Source: an uncultured Chitinophagaceae bacterium (lineage in GTDB: Bacteria; Bacteroidota; Bacteroidia; Chitinophagales; Chitinophagaceae). Taken from it: 13,940 bases of DNA. Location of the stretch: NCBI GenBank assembly GCA_937996595.1, contig CALKVC010000231.1, forward strand, positions 1-13,940, in the 5' to 3' direction. Under the pieces are notes generated by a model, which was given only the letters and a program-made list of their open reading frames with translations, made no database searches and was not told the origin of the DNA. A program made the position numbers and the translations under genes. Positions 1-6,782 of the stretch are shown here, piece by piece (position 1 is the first letter of the stretch; each line of letters begins with the position of its first letter).

Positions 1-11
1 TTTATACACGT

Positions 12-881
12 TTAATTTAACATTTTTTTGCTAATGTGTAAAATATACATATTTTCACTTTTCTCTTTTTCACTGTTGGCCAGGTATTGGCGGCTCATTT
101 CATCAAGGGCCTTATCTGAAAGATTACGTTTAGCCGTTCCCTTTATGGGTTGTGAGATAACGGTATCCCCGGTTTTTTTAAGGAACCTTTCAGGGCTGGC
201 GCAGAGGCAGTACTTGTCATGTAGCCTGTAGAATGCCGAAAACGGGGTAGGCGATAATGCAACCAGTTGCGTATAAACATAAAACGGGTCAATACCTGCA
301 TCCCTGGCAAAAAATGACTGGCAAAAATTGATTTCGTAACAGTCGCCCCGCAGGATATGTTTTTTTATTGATTGAAGCCGGCTTTTATATTCGCATGCTG
401 TAATGCCATGCTGCAATGTAATGGCTGCATCCGTGTTTTTTTCTATAACCGGGCTGCATGACTGTATTTCATTGAATATTATTTCGGGTAAAGCACCGTT
501 ACATTCAATGTAAATTTCATTATCTCTGTGGAAGATGAGTATTTCAGGAACAAAAAAGAATCCGTCGTCAAAAAGCACTTCATCTTCAGCAACCGTTTCG
601 GGCCTGTCATTAGCATTTGTGAAACCGTATCCAAAATGCCCAAACAGCCAGTTGTTATGCTGCTGGCTGAACGCATTGAGTTTTTCAAAACCGGTTTTTC
701 TGTCCAGTGAAACAGAATGCCTGCATCCGGCGGCCAGCAACCAGTCGTAAGCGGATTGGTCATCTGAATACCCCTGGCTGTCCAGTAAACAAAAAATGTT
801 GAACCGGCGGCACCAATTCAACATTTTTATTTTAAAGGAATGTATATCTTCTGATGGGAAAAAAGCGATATTATTTTTCAC
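12..881 (-). CDS. pabB: Aminodeoxychorismate synthase component I (PabB-like), 3'-truncated
   Basis: This is a chorismate-binding enzyme of the PabB/TrpE family. PabB aminates chorismate to aminodeoxychorismate in the p-aminobenzoate branch of folate synthesis, in the cytoplasm. Visible family motifs are HILRGDCYEINFCQ (about residues 175-188), SPTPFSAFYRL (210-220), ASPERF (228-233) and PIKGTAKR (245-252). The Lys in PIKGT, where anthranilate synthases have PIAGT, supports PabB over TrpE. The start is GTG at 879-881, 8 bases after the stop of the acidic-protein gene, so the two are probably cotranscribed. Similarity continues to EKEKSEN (271-277) and then fails: the expected MIVDL.RNDL stretch is replaced by an unrelated tail and a TAA. 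Roughly 120-130 C-terminal residues of the catalytic domain are missing compared with typical members of 400 or more residues. Either the gene is broken or the first ~50 bases of the window are an assembly or contig-end artefact. Family call is confident; integrity is not. Confidence 0.85.
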   Translation of the reverse strand: MKNNIAFFPSEDIHSFKIKMLNWCRRFNIFCLLDSQGYSDDQSAYDWLLAAGCRHSVSLDRKTGFEKLNAFSQQHNNWLFGHFGYGFTNANDRPETVAEDEVLFDDGFFFVPEILIFHRDNEIYIECNGALPEIIFNEIQSCSPVIEKNTDAAITLQHGITACEYKSRLQSIKKHILRGDCYEINFCQSFFARDAGIDPFYVYTQLVALSPTPFSAFYRLHDKYCLCASPERFLKKTGDTVISQPIKGTAKRNLSDKALDEMSRQYLANSEKEKSENMYILHISKKMLN

Positions 882-889
882 CTGTAAAT

Positions 890-1306
890 TTAAAAATCGT
901 CATCTTCTTCGTCATCCATATCATTAAATAGGCCAAGGTCTTTGAATTCATCATCAACCTTGAAATCGTCGTCATCTTTGGCTGATTTCTTTGTTGCAGA
1001 TTTCTTCCCTTTTGATTTCGGGATATCAAATTCATCAAAATCAGGATCCCAGTCATCATCTTCATCCGCTTTATTCCAATCGTCCTCTATTTCCACGTCA
1101 TCATCATCGTCATCGTCATCATCAGCTTGTTTTTTGGAACCTTTTTTTGCTTTTGCAGGTTTGGTGTCCATTTCATCTTCCTCATCAAAATCATCATCAT
1201 CATCAGCAGCTTTTGATTTAGGAGCGGATTTTTTGGCTGTACCGGTTTTTGCAGGTGCACTTTTCTTGGGTGCTCCTTTTTTTGAATTATCAGATTTTGA
1301 AGTCAT
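890..1306 (-). CDS. Highly acidic Asp/Lys low-complexity protein, function unknown
   Basis: I do not recognise a domain in this 138-residue protein. It alternates basic and acidic blocks: a Lys/Ala/Ser/Pro-rich N-terminus (1-32), an acidic stretch (35-46), a Lys-rich linker (48-59), a run of nine Asp (62-70) within a longer acidic region to about 95, a second basic block (97-110) and an acidic C-terminus ending DDEEDDDF. Four aromatic-containing spots (DDW, DDWD, DFDEFD, LGLFND) break the charge runs. There is no signal peptide or membrane segment. The composition suggests an intrinsically disordered cytoplasmic protein; a chaperone-like or nucleic-acid-associated role would be guesswork. The start is ATG at 1304-1306. 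It lies 83 bases downstream of purA and 8 bases upstream of pabB on the same strand. The antisense frame is Ser-rich only because GAT/GAC read backwards gives ATC/GTC-type codons. The clear charge patterning and placement within an operon argue that it is real. Confidence 0.75.
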   Translation of the reverse strand: MTSKSDNSKKGAPKKSAPAKTGTAKKSAPKSKAADDDDDFDEEDEMDTKPAKAKKGSKKQADDDDDDDDDVEIEDDWNKADEDDDWDPDFDEFDIPKSKGKKSATKKSAKDDDDFKVDDEFKDLGLFNDMDDEEDDDF

Positions 1307-1389
1307 ATGGGAATGCTATTAATGTTGTAAAATTTCCACGAGATTTTCAAATAGCCAAATTTTTAGGAACTTTTTTTTAATATTATTTT

Positions 1390-2652
1390 TTAGGCTGAAA
1401 TAAGTTGATCTCTTCCCGGCCCGTTACTGATATATTTAACAGGAACATGCAGAAAATCATTCATGTAATGAATATAGGTTTTCATTTTTTCAGGCAGGTT
1501 TTCATAGGTAGTTATTCGGGATACATCTGTTTTCCATCCTTCAAAAGATTTATACACTGGCTCAATATGTACCCTGTTCATCTGGAATGGGACATAATTT
1601 TTTTCTTCTCCGTTTATTGTATAGCCGGTACAAACATTCAGCTCGTCCAACCCGTCAAGGATATCAGCTTTTGTCATCACAAGCCTGGTAACACCGTTTA
1701 TCATACAGGCAAACTGTAAGGCAACGAGGTCTATCCAGCCGCATCTGCGTGGCCTTCCCGTGGTACTGCCAAATTCATTTCCCGCATTGCGAATGAAATC
1801 ACCGGTGGCATCTGTAAGTTCAGTTGGGAACGGGCCACTGCCCACGCGTGTGCAATAAGCTTTGGTGATGCCGATCACTTCCTTTATTTTTTGAGGGGCA
1901 ATACCTAACCCGGAACACACACCGGCTGAAATGGTACTACTGCTTGTTACAAAAGGAAAAGTTCCAAAATCTACGTCCAGCATGCTTCCCTGTGCCCCTT
2001 CAGCCAGTACTTTTTTTCCGCTGCTTATTTTTTCATTGATGAAATATTCTCCGTTCACGATTTTAAATTCCCGCAAAAATTCCAAAGCATCAAAAAACTC
2101 TTCTTCCCATTTGGTAATATCTTCAGTAAAGTTGAAGTTATCCAGCAAACGCTGGTGCTTCATCCGCAACTTGATATACTGGGTAGTGAAATTTTTGTCA
2201 AGCAGGTCGCCAACACGTAACCCGTTGCGGCCTGTCTTATCCATATAAGCCGGGCCAATGCCTTTGAGTGTGCTGCCAATCTTGTCGTGGCCTTTGGAAA
2301 GTTCACTGGCTTTATCCAGTGCCCGGTGTGTTGGAAGTATCAGGTGCGTTCGTTCGCTGATAAAGAGATTTCGTTTATAATCGATACCCATGGCACCAAC
2401 ATCATTACATTCTTTTCTTAAAATCACAGGGTCAAGCACAACACCATTTCCAATCAGGTTTGTTTTTTCTTCATGAAAAATACCGCTGGGTATCTGGTGC
2501 AATACGATTTTCTTATCATTTACATAAAGCGTATGGCCTGCGTTTGGCCCGCCCTGGAACCTCGCCACTACATCATAATCACTGGCAAAAAAATCTACAA
2601 TCTTTCCTTTTCCTTCATCGCCCCATTGTAAACCTAATATAACATCAACCAT
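1390..2652 (-). CDS. purA: Adenylosuccinate synthetase
   Basis: PurA joins IMP and aspartate using GTP to form adenylosuccinate, the first committed step from IMP to AMP, in the cytoplasm. The 420-residue protein is full length for the family (about 430 in E. coli). Motifs in order: GLQWGDEGKGK (7-17) with the catalytic Asp12; GGPNAGHT (34-41) with the catalytic His40; KGIGPAYMDKTGRNGLRVGDL (starting at 130) for IMP binding; EGAQGSMLDVDFGTFPFVTSS (starting at 218); GSGPFPTE (271-278); TTGRPRRCGWID (297-308), the aspartate/IMP loop; TKAD (327-330), the guanine-recognition motif; and SNGPGRDQ (409-416) near the end. The start is ATG at 2650-2652, directly before the MVDVILGLQWGDEGKGK start expected for the family. 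No perfect TAnnTTTG box lies just upstream. The 457-base gap above it, containing the repeat element, separates it from clpX. The acidic-protein gene follows after 83 bases. Confidence 0.97.
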   Translation of the reverse strand: MVDVILGLQWGDEGKGKIVDFFASDYDVVARFQGGPNAGHTLYVNDKKIVLHQIPSGIFHEEKTNLIGNGVVLDPVILRKECNDVGAMGIDYKRNLFISERTHLILPTHRALDKASELSKGHDKIGSTLKGIGPAYMDKTGRNGLRVGDLLDKNFTTQYIKLRMKHQRLLDNFNFTEDITKWEEEFFDALEFLREFKIVNGEYFINEKISSGKKVLAEGAQGSMLDVDFGTFPFVTSSSTISAGVCSGLGIAPQKIKEVIGITKAYCTRVGSGPFPTELTDATGDFIRNAGNEFGSTTGRPRRCGWIDLVALQFACMINGVTRLVMTKADILDGLDELNVCTGYTINGEEKNYVPFQMNRVHIEPVYKSFEGWKTDVSRITTYENLPEKMKTYIHYMNDFLHVPVKYISNGPGRDQLISA

Positions 2653-2820
2653 TATTTAACGTATTTAAAGTGCCGTATTTAATTTACTGCATTTATTTAA
2701 CCGGTACAACCAGGTTAGGTATGCAGTGATATACACAGCGAAAATATATTGAAATAAGTCAACCACCTAAAATGAAATGGGATTGTGAAAAATATTTTAG
2801 CAGGGAATAAGTTCAGCGGT

Positions 2821-2916
2821 ATTGCGAACCCAGCTCACTTCGTCATTGCGAACCCAGTCCGCTCCGTCATTGCGAACTCAGTCCCTTTCTTCATTGCAAA
2901 CCCAGTCCGCTCCGTC
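2821..2916. repeat. Four tandem copies of a 24-bp unit
   Basis: Units start at 2821, 2845, 2869 and 2893, each beginning ATTGCGAACCCAG or a close variant and ending in GTC or TTC. Units 2 and 4 differ at one position; units 1 and 3 differ from unit 2 at about four and five positions. Copies abut without spacers. The first part of the unit (TCCGTCATTGCGAAC across the junction) is the same 15 bases as the reverse complement of the right arm of the adjacent inverted repeat. The array therefore looks like a partial amplification of that element. Confidence 0.9.
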
Positions 2917-3003
2917 ATTGCGAGGAACGAAGCAATCTCCCGGTAAGAACTTTAATCATATTCCTGTATAACGAGATTGCTTCACTCCGTTCGCAATGAC
3001 GGA
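2911..3003. repeat. REP/MITE-like inverted repeat (CGTCATTGCGAGGAACGAAG family)
   Basis: Left arm 2911-2939 and right arm 2973-3003 are inverted copies separated by 33 bases. The outer 13 bases (TCCGTCATTGCGA) and the inner 10 bases (AAGCAATCTC) pair perfectly; the middle 6 and 8 bases do not. From memory, this sequence type is a dispersed intergenic palindrome found in many unrelated bacterial genomes; its spurious translations SLRGTKQS and HCEERSN are often seen in databases. Both appear in the left arm here. It could fold as a hairpin in RNA read from clpX towards purA. Confidence 0.85.
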
Positions 3004-3070
3004 ATTGATGAAGGAATAGTAGAAACCTGGAGATTGCTTTCCAAAAAATACGGAACAGGCCGAACCACGC

Positions 3071-3105
3071 AAAACGGTGTATACTTCGCTGAATCAGTGA
3101 TACAC
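3071..3105 (-). terminator. Weak candidate terminator after clpX
   Basis: Starting 4 bases after the clpX TGA, minus-strand RNA can form a 9-bp stem (plus positions 3077-3085 with 3096-3105, one bulged base) with a 10-base loop, followed after CCG by a short run of four U. The stem is AU-rich and the U tract is short, so termination may be inefficient. The larger hairpin at 2911-3003 may contribute. Confidence 0.35.
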
Positions 3106-3109
3106 TTTA

Positions 3110-4351
3110 TCAGGCCACTTTTAGCAGGCTTAATTTGGTATTATTGAATTTTCTCCGGGCGTATTCCAGCGTTACTTCAAAACTTTTTATTTTTTGAGAA
3201 GGCAGTTCATACATGGCATCCGTTAAAATACCCTCACAGATACTGCGAAGTCCGCGGGCGCCCAGTTTATATTCCAGCGCCTTTTCAACCATGAAATCAA
3301 AAACGGCCGGTTCAAAACTGAGGCTGATGCCTTCTATTTCAAACAGGCGGGTAAATTGTTTGATCAAAGCGTTTTTGGGTTCAGTGAGAATATTGCGCAG
3401 GGTAACAGCATCCAGCGGGTTGAGGTAAGTTACAACCGGAAGCCTGCCCAGCAATTCTGGTATCAAACCAAAGTGTTTCAGGTCTACGGAATTGATGAAC
3501 TGAAGTAAGTTGTTATGCTGGTAATCCTGCAATTCTTTATTCACATTAAATCCGATGGAATTGGTATTTACCCTGCGGGCGATGATGCGGTCAATACCGT
3601 CAAATGCCCCGCCACAGATGAAAAGGATATTCTGTGTGTTAACCTTAATTAGTTTCTGTTCCGGGTGCTTGCGGCCACCTTGCGGCGGAACCAGTACTTC
3701 ACTTCCTTCCAGTAATTTTAACAGGCCCTGCTGCACACCTTCTCCGCTTACATCCCTTGTAATGGAAGGGTTGTCGCTTTTGCGCGCAATCTTATCAATT
3801 TCATCAATATACACAATACCGCGTTCTGCTGCGGTAACATCATAATTGCATGATTGAAGTAAACGGGTAAGCATGCTTTCCACATCTTCACCTACATAAC
3901 CTGCTTCTGTAAAAACGGTTGCATCCACAATGGCAAATGGCACATTCAGCATTCTTGCTATTGATTTAGCGAGTAATGTTTTTCCGGTGCCAGTTTCCCC
4001 AACCATGATGATATTGCTTTTTTCAATTTCAACATCGTTTTCAATTTTCTGGTTGAGCCTTTTATAATGGTTGTACACTGCAACCGCCAGAATTTTTTTG
4101 GCATCATCCTGGCCAATCACGTATTCATCGAGGAATTTTTTTATTTCAACCGGTTTTTTTACCGTCAGTTTATGAGTTGATGCATGGCTGTTTTTCTGCT
4201 CTGCCACGCTGGTAAGTTCCTGGGAAATGATATCCTGTGCATGTTCAACACAGTTTTCACAAATATGCCCGTCCTGACCCGCAATAAGTATTTTCACTTC
4301 ATCACGGCTTCTTCCACAAAAAGAGCAATGTAAAATTTGTTGTTTGGCCAT
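3110..4351 (-). CDS. clpX: ATP-dependent Clp protease ATP-binding subunit ClpX
   Basis: ClpX is the hexameric AAA+ unfoldase that recognises substrates and feeds them into ClpP. The 413 residues are full length. An N-terminal zinc-binding domain has Cys9, Cys12, Cys31 and Cys34. The AAA+ module shows Walker A GETGTGKT (118-125), the GYVG pore loop (151-154), Walker B IVYIDE (179-184), the GGRKHP pore-2 loop (225-230), GRLP (302-305) and the sensor-2 motif GARGLR (364-369). The IGF tripeptide (266-268), which docks into ClpP clefts, is present, so this ClpX should work with a ClpP partner. The start is ATG at 4349-4351. It lies 206 bases after the second clpP gene and has its own -7 box candidate, so it may be transcribed both alone and with the clpP pair. 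The stop is TGA. Nothing essential is missing. Confidence 0.98.
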   Translation of the reverse strand: MAKQQILHCSFCGRSRDEVKILIAGQDGHICENCVEHAQDIISQELTSVAEQKNSHASTHKLTVKKPVEIKKFLDEYVIGQDDAKKILAVAVYNHYKRLNQKIENDVEIEKSNIIMVGETGTGKTLLAKSIARMLNVPFAIVDATVFTEAGYVGEDVESMLTRLLQSCNYDVTAAERGIVYIDEIDKIARKSDNPSITRDVSGEGVQQGLLKLLEGSEVLVPPQGGRKHPEQKLIKVNTQNILFICGGAFDGIDRIIARRVNTNSIGFNVNKELQDYQHNNLLQFINSVDLKHFGLIPELLGRLPVVTYLNPLDAVTLRNILTEPKNALIKQFTRLFEIEGISLSFEPAVFDFMVEKALEYKLGARGLRSICEGILTDAMYELPSQKIKSFEVTLEYARRKFNNTKLSLLKVA

Positions 4352-4401
4352 ATACAGTATTTTTCACTTACAGGAACGTATGTTCTTGATAAGCTATTAT
4401 G

Positions 4402-4409
4402 CAAAGTTA
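4402..4409 (-). promoter_or_regulatory. Candidate -7 box for clpX
   Basis: The minus strand reads TAACTTTG, a full match to the Bacteroidota -7 consensus TAnnTTTG, about 50 bases upstream of the clpX ATG. There is no TTG at the usual 17-23 bp spacing, only a GTTTTC (4421-4426), so the -33 element is weak or absent. Confidence 0.4.
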
Positions 4410-4557
4410 CAAAAGCCAGGGAAAACCTGCCGTACTATGACAATATATTAAGGTGAAATGATGCTTTTATTCAGTGAACAGCACCATCTTACTGTTTTCT
4501 GAATAAATCAGTTAATAATAAATAAGTTATGAAGGTCATCCGGGTTAACCGGTTATA

Positions 4558-5202
4558 TTATTTTGCCGCACCCAGTTCCAGTTTGTCCAGCAGGTGGTCA
4601 ACAATTCCGTATTCTATTGATTCCCTGGCATCCATCCAGTAATCGCGGTCAAAATCTTTCATCACTTTTTCATAAGTCTGCCCGCAATTGGCAGCCAGGA
4701 TACGGGCACCCAGTTGTTTGGTTTTAAGCATTTGAACAGCCATTATTTCAAGGTTGGCACTGGTTCCCCTGCCTCCGCCGCTTGGCTGGTGTATCATCAC
4801 TTCGCCATGCGGGAATATAAACCGCCTTCCTTTTTCGCCGCCGCTTAATAAGATACTTCCCATGCTGGCAGCCATGCCCATGCATACGGTGCTTACCGGT
4901 GAAGAAATCATCTGCATCACATCATATATCACCATGCCGCTGGTTACCACACCGCCCGGGCTGTTTATATAAAAAGTGATTTCTTTTCCCGGATCCAGCG
5001 CTTCCAGGTACATCAGCCTGTCGGCAATGTCCTTGGCTGATTTATCTTCTACCACACCCCAGAGGAATACTTTTCTCTGCTCAATGAATTTTTTATCAAA
5101 CATCCATCCGCTCATCATTTTTTCCATCGGGTTCTCCGGAAGTTTCTCCGGTGAATCTTCATCGTCCTGCCGAATATGTTTCATATATAAGTTTGTACTC
5201 AT
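4558..5202 (-). CDS. clpP: ATP-dependent Clp protease proteolytic subunit, divergent second paralogue
   Basis: This is a serine peptidase that would form the barrel chamber with ClpX. It has 214 residues. The catalytic triad is intact: Ser113 in GMAASMGS, His138 in MIHQPSGG, and Asp183 in KDFDRDYWM. The INSPGG oxyanion/strand motif is at 80-85. It differs clearly from its neighbour: the N-terminal extension is polar (DDEDSPEKLPENPMEKM), the entry to the fold reads RKVFLWGVVEDKSA instead of SRLMMDRIIFLG, and the handle region (LEIMAVQMLKTKQLGARIL) is distinct. It therefore looks like an old paralogue and not a recent duplicate. It begins 32 bases after the upstream clpP, so the two are almost certainly cotranscribed. 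I infer that it may form mixed rings with the other ClpP. The start is ATG at 5200-5202; an internal Met7 is a possible alternative. Confidence 0.95.
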   Translation of the reverse strand: MSTNLYMKHIRQDDEDSPEKLPENPMEKMMSGWMFDKKFIEQRKVFLWGVVEDKSAKDIADRLMYLEALDPGKEITFYINSPGGVVTSGMVIYDVMQMISSPVSTVCMGMAASMGSILLSGGEKGRRFIFPHGEVMIHQPSGGGRGTSANLEIMAVQMLKTKQLGARILAANCGQTYEKVMKDFDRDYWMDARESIEYGIVDHLLDKLELGAAK

Positions 5203-5234
5203 TTTCGTTACAAGTTTTTCAATTAATTATTTAG

Positions 5235-5927
5235 TTAATCTTTCTTGGTTTTTTTTGGGTTCATCAGCAATACTTCATCAACCAGGCCGTAATCTTTCGC
5301 TTCTGTTGATGTCATCCAGTAATCCCTGTCGCAATCCAGTGCAACTTTATCTACCGGCTGGTTTGTATGATGTGCGATGATATCATACAATTCGTGTTTA
5401 ACTTTTCTTATTTCGTTTACGGTTATTTCAATATCCGTTGCCTGTCCGCCGGCTCCGGCACTTGGCTGATGCATCATGATGCGGCTGTGTTTTAATGCGG
5501 TTCGTTTTCCTTTGGCGCCTGCACACATCAGCACAGCGCCCATGCTGGCTGCCATACCGGTACAGATAGTGGCAATGTCTGGTGTAATGAACTGCATAGT
5601 GTCATACATACCCAAACCTGCATATACGCTGCCTCCCGGGCTATTGATATACATCTGGATATCGCGGGTACGATCGGTACTTTCCAGGAAAAGTAACTGG
5701 GCAGTTACAATATTAGCAACTTCATCATTAATGGGATAACCCAGGAAAATGATACGGTCCATCATCAGCCTGCTGTACACATCCATGACGGCAATGTTCA
5801 TAGGCCTTTCTTCAATGATATTGGGCGTAAGGTTCGTAACGTTGTGGTTTACATATCCATGTAATGTATTGCTGCTGATATTCCTTCCCTTAACAGCAAA
5901 TTTTTCAAATTCTTTTCCAAAATTCAT
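5235..5927 (-). CDS. clpP: ATP-dependent Clp protease proteolytic subunit, canonical copy
   Basis: This 230-residue ClpP is the copy that resembles the usual Bacteroidota protein, including the segment IIEERPMNIAVMDVYSRLMMDR and then IIFLG. The catalytic residues are Ser128 in GMAASMGA, His153 in MMHQPSAG and Asp198 in LDCDRDYWM; INSPGGSVYAGLGMYDTMQF occupies about 94-113. The first ~35 residues are a likely propeptide or flexible N-terminus. It is first of the tandem clpP pair, followed after 32 bases by the divergent copy and then clpX. A -7 box candidate sits about 23 bases upstream of its start codon. The peptidase assembles as heptameric rings in the cytoplasm and degrades unfolded proteins delivered by ClpX. 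The start is ATG at 5925-5927. The gene upstream is a zinc peptidase; in many bacteria tig occupies that position. Confidence 0.97.
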   Translation of the reverse strand: MNFGKEFEKFAVKGRNISSNTLHGYVNHNVTNLTPNIIEERPMNIAVMDVYSRLMMDRIIFLGYPINDEVANIVTAQLLFLESTDRTRDIQMYINSPGGSVYAGLGMYDTMQFITPDIATICTGMAASMGAVLMCAGAKGKRTALKHSRIMMHQPSAGAGGQATDIEITVNEIRKVKHELYDIIAHHTNQPVDKVALDCDRDYWMTSTEAKDYGLVDEVLLMNPKKTKKD

Positions 5928-5949
5928 TGTGTAAATAATTATGTATGAG

Positions 5950-5957
5950 CAAATATA
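5950..5957 (-). promoter_or_regulatory. Candidate -7 box for the clpP operon
   Basis: The minus strand reads TATATTTG, a full match to TAnnTTTG, in the 96-base gap before the first clpP. The nearest TTG (plus 5984-5986) is 26 bp away, longer than usual. The implied 5' leader would be only about 15 bases, so this is a modest candidate. Confidence 0.3.
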
Positions 5958-6023
5958 GTAGACTGTGTTTGATAAACCTGCTGCAACTTTTTATTTATGG
6001 CATGGCTTTTTTACAGAACGTTC

Positions 6024-6719
6024 TTAGTCCCTGCTTCGGCCCTGGTAAATTAATATGTATTGAACAAGCATGGCTATGGAAGCCAGTGCTGCTACTACAT
6101 AGGTAAGGGCAGCCCATTTAAGTGCGTCTTTCGCTTTTTCTTTTTCCGGTGCAGATGTTATTCCTGCATTCCCAAGCCATACCAGCGCCCTGGAAGAAGC
6201 ATCAAATTCTACAGGCAATGTGATAATGGAAAACAGGGTTGTAACAGCAAATAGTATGATTCCAACCAGCAATATGGTTGGGTTTCCCCCGCCAAATCCC
6301 ATAAAACCAAGCCCGGCAATGATGATCCATTGCGATAAAGTACTGCTTACCTGAACGGCCGGTACCAGTTTGCTGCGTAACATAAGCATTGAGTATGCGG
6401 TAGCGTGCTGAACAGCGTGGCCGCATTCATGTGCTGCAACGGCAGCCGCTGCCACGTTTCTGCCTTCATAAACCTCGGGGCTGAGGTTAACCGTTTTATT
6501 AACCGGGTTGTAATGATCAGACAGGCTCCCGGGTACGGAGGTAACCTGAACATCATAAATGCCATTGTCTTTCAGCATTTTCATTGCAATTTCGCGACCG
6601 CTCATACCGCTGCTGTTTGGAACCTGGCTGTATTGGGCAAATTTACTTTTTAACCTGTACTGAACGACCATGCCAATGATCATGAAAAAAACCGAAATGG
6701 CAATAATTTCAAATGTCAT
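6024..6719 (-). CDS. Membrane-bound neutral zinc metallopeptidase (YugP family)
   Basis: This 231-residue protein matches the putative neutral zinc metallopeptidase family typified by Bacillus YugP. The zinc motif HECGH (97-101, within AAHECGHAVQHA) gives two His ligands and the catalytic Glu98. The conserved PVEFDASSRAL segment (169-179) may supply a further acidic ligand; that is inference from family conservation. Membrane segments are predicted at about 3-20, 128-147, 149-168 and 202-225, with a soluble part between the first two that carries the zinc site. Substrates are unknown; family members are thought to act in membrane protein turnover. The start is ATG at 6717-6719. It lies between the atpA terminator and the clpP pair. 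The 96-base gap to clpP has its own -7 candidate, so cotranscription with the Clp genes is possible but unproven. No consensus promoter is obvious in the 60 bases upstream. Confidence 0.92.
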   Translation of the reverse strand: MTFEIIAISVFFMIIGMVVQYRLKSKFAQYSQVPNSSGMSGREIAMKMLKDNGIYDVQVTSVPGSLSDHYNPVNKTVNLSPEVYEGRNVAAAAVAAHECGHAVQHATAYSMLMLRSKLVPAVQVSSTLSQWIIIAGLGFMGFGGGNPTILLVGIILFAVTTLFSIITLPVEFDASSRALVWLGNAGITSAPEKEKAKDALKWAALTYVVAALASIAMLVQYILIYQGRSRD

Positions 6720-6782
6720 TTTTTATAGAGTTTTAAGTAAGGATACAAAAAGTGTTCCCAACAGAAAGCCTGACAAAATAGC

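Larger units (their letters stand above)
2653..3109. other. Intergenic region between clpX and purA carrying repeats
   Basis: This gap of 457 bases has no credible gene. From right to left it holds a weak clpX terminator candidate (3071-3105), a third fragment of the repeat (GGAGATTGCTT around 3029-3039), an inverted repeat (2911-3003), a four-copy 24-bp tandem array (2821-2916), and then about 165 AT-rich bases (2653-2818) that should contain the purA promoter. In that last stretch I see only imperfect -7 boxes on the minus strand, such as TATTTTCG (2739-2746), without a correctly spaced TTG. Confidence 0.7.

Noticed and set aside
942..1322. Long Ser-rich plus-strand frame opposite the acidic-protein gene
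   Set aside because: It is the mirror of GAT/GAC/GAA codons read antisense; the minus-strand frame has the meaningful charge-block pattern and sits in an operon.
2821..2916. Possible CRISPR array
   Set aside because: Units abut directly with no unique spacers, and no cas gene is present.
2811..2999. Open frame across the 24-bp array and inverted repeat (HCEPSPLR repeats, then NEIASLRSQ)
   Set aside because: It opens right after a TAA with no ATG, and arises because the unit length is a multiple of three; these peptides are typical spurious translations of this repeat type.
4540..4552. CCGGGTTAACCGG just after the second clpP stop
   Set aside because: It can form only a 4-bp stem with a 5-base loop and lacks a U tract; too weak to call a terminator or operator.
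6015..6024. Palindrome AGAACGTTCT at the end of the zinc-peptidase gene
   Set aside because: The stem is only 5 bp per arm, has no loop and no T tract follows on the minus strand, so it is not a credible terminator.
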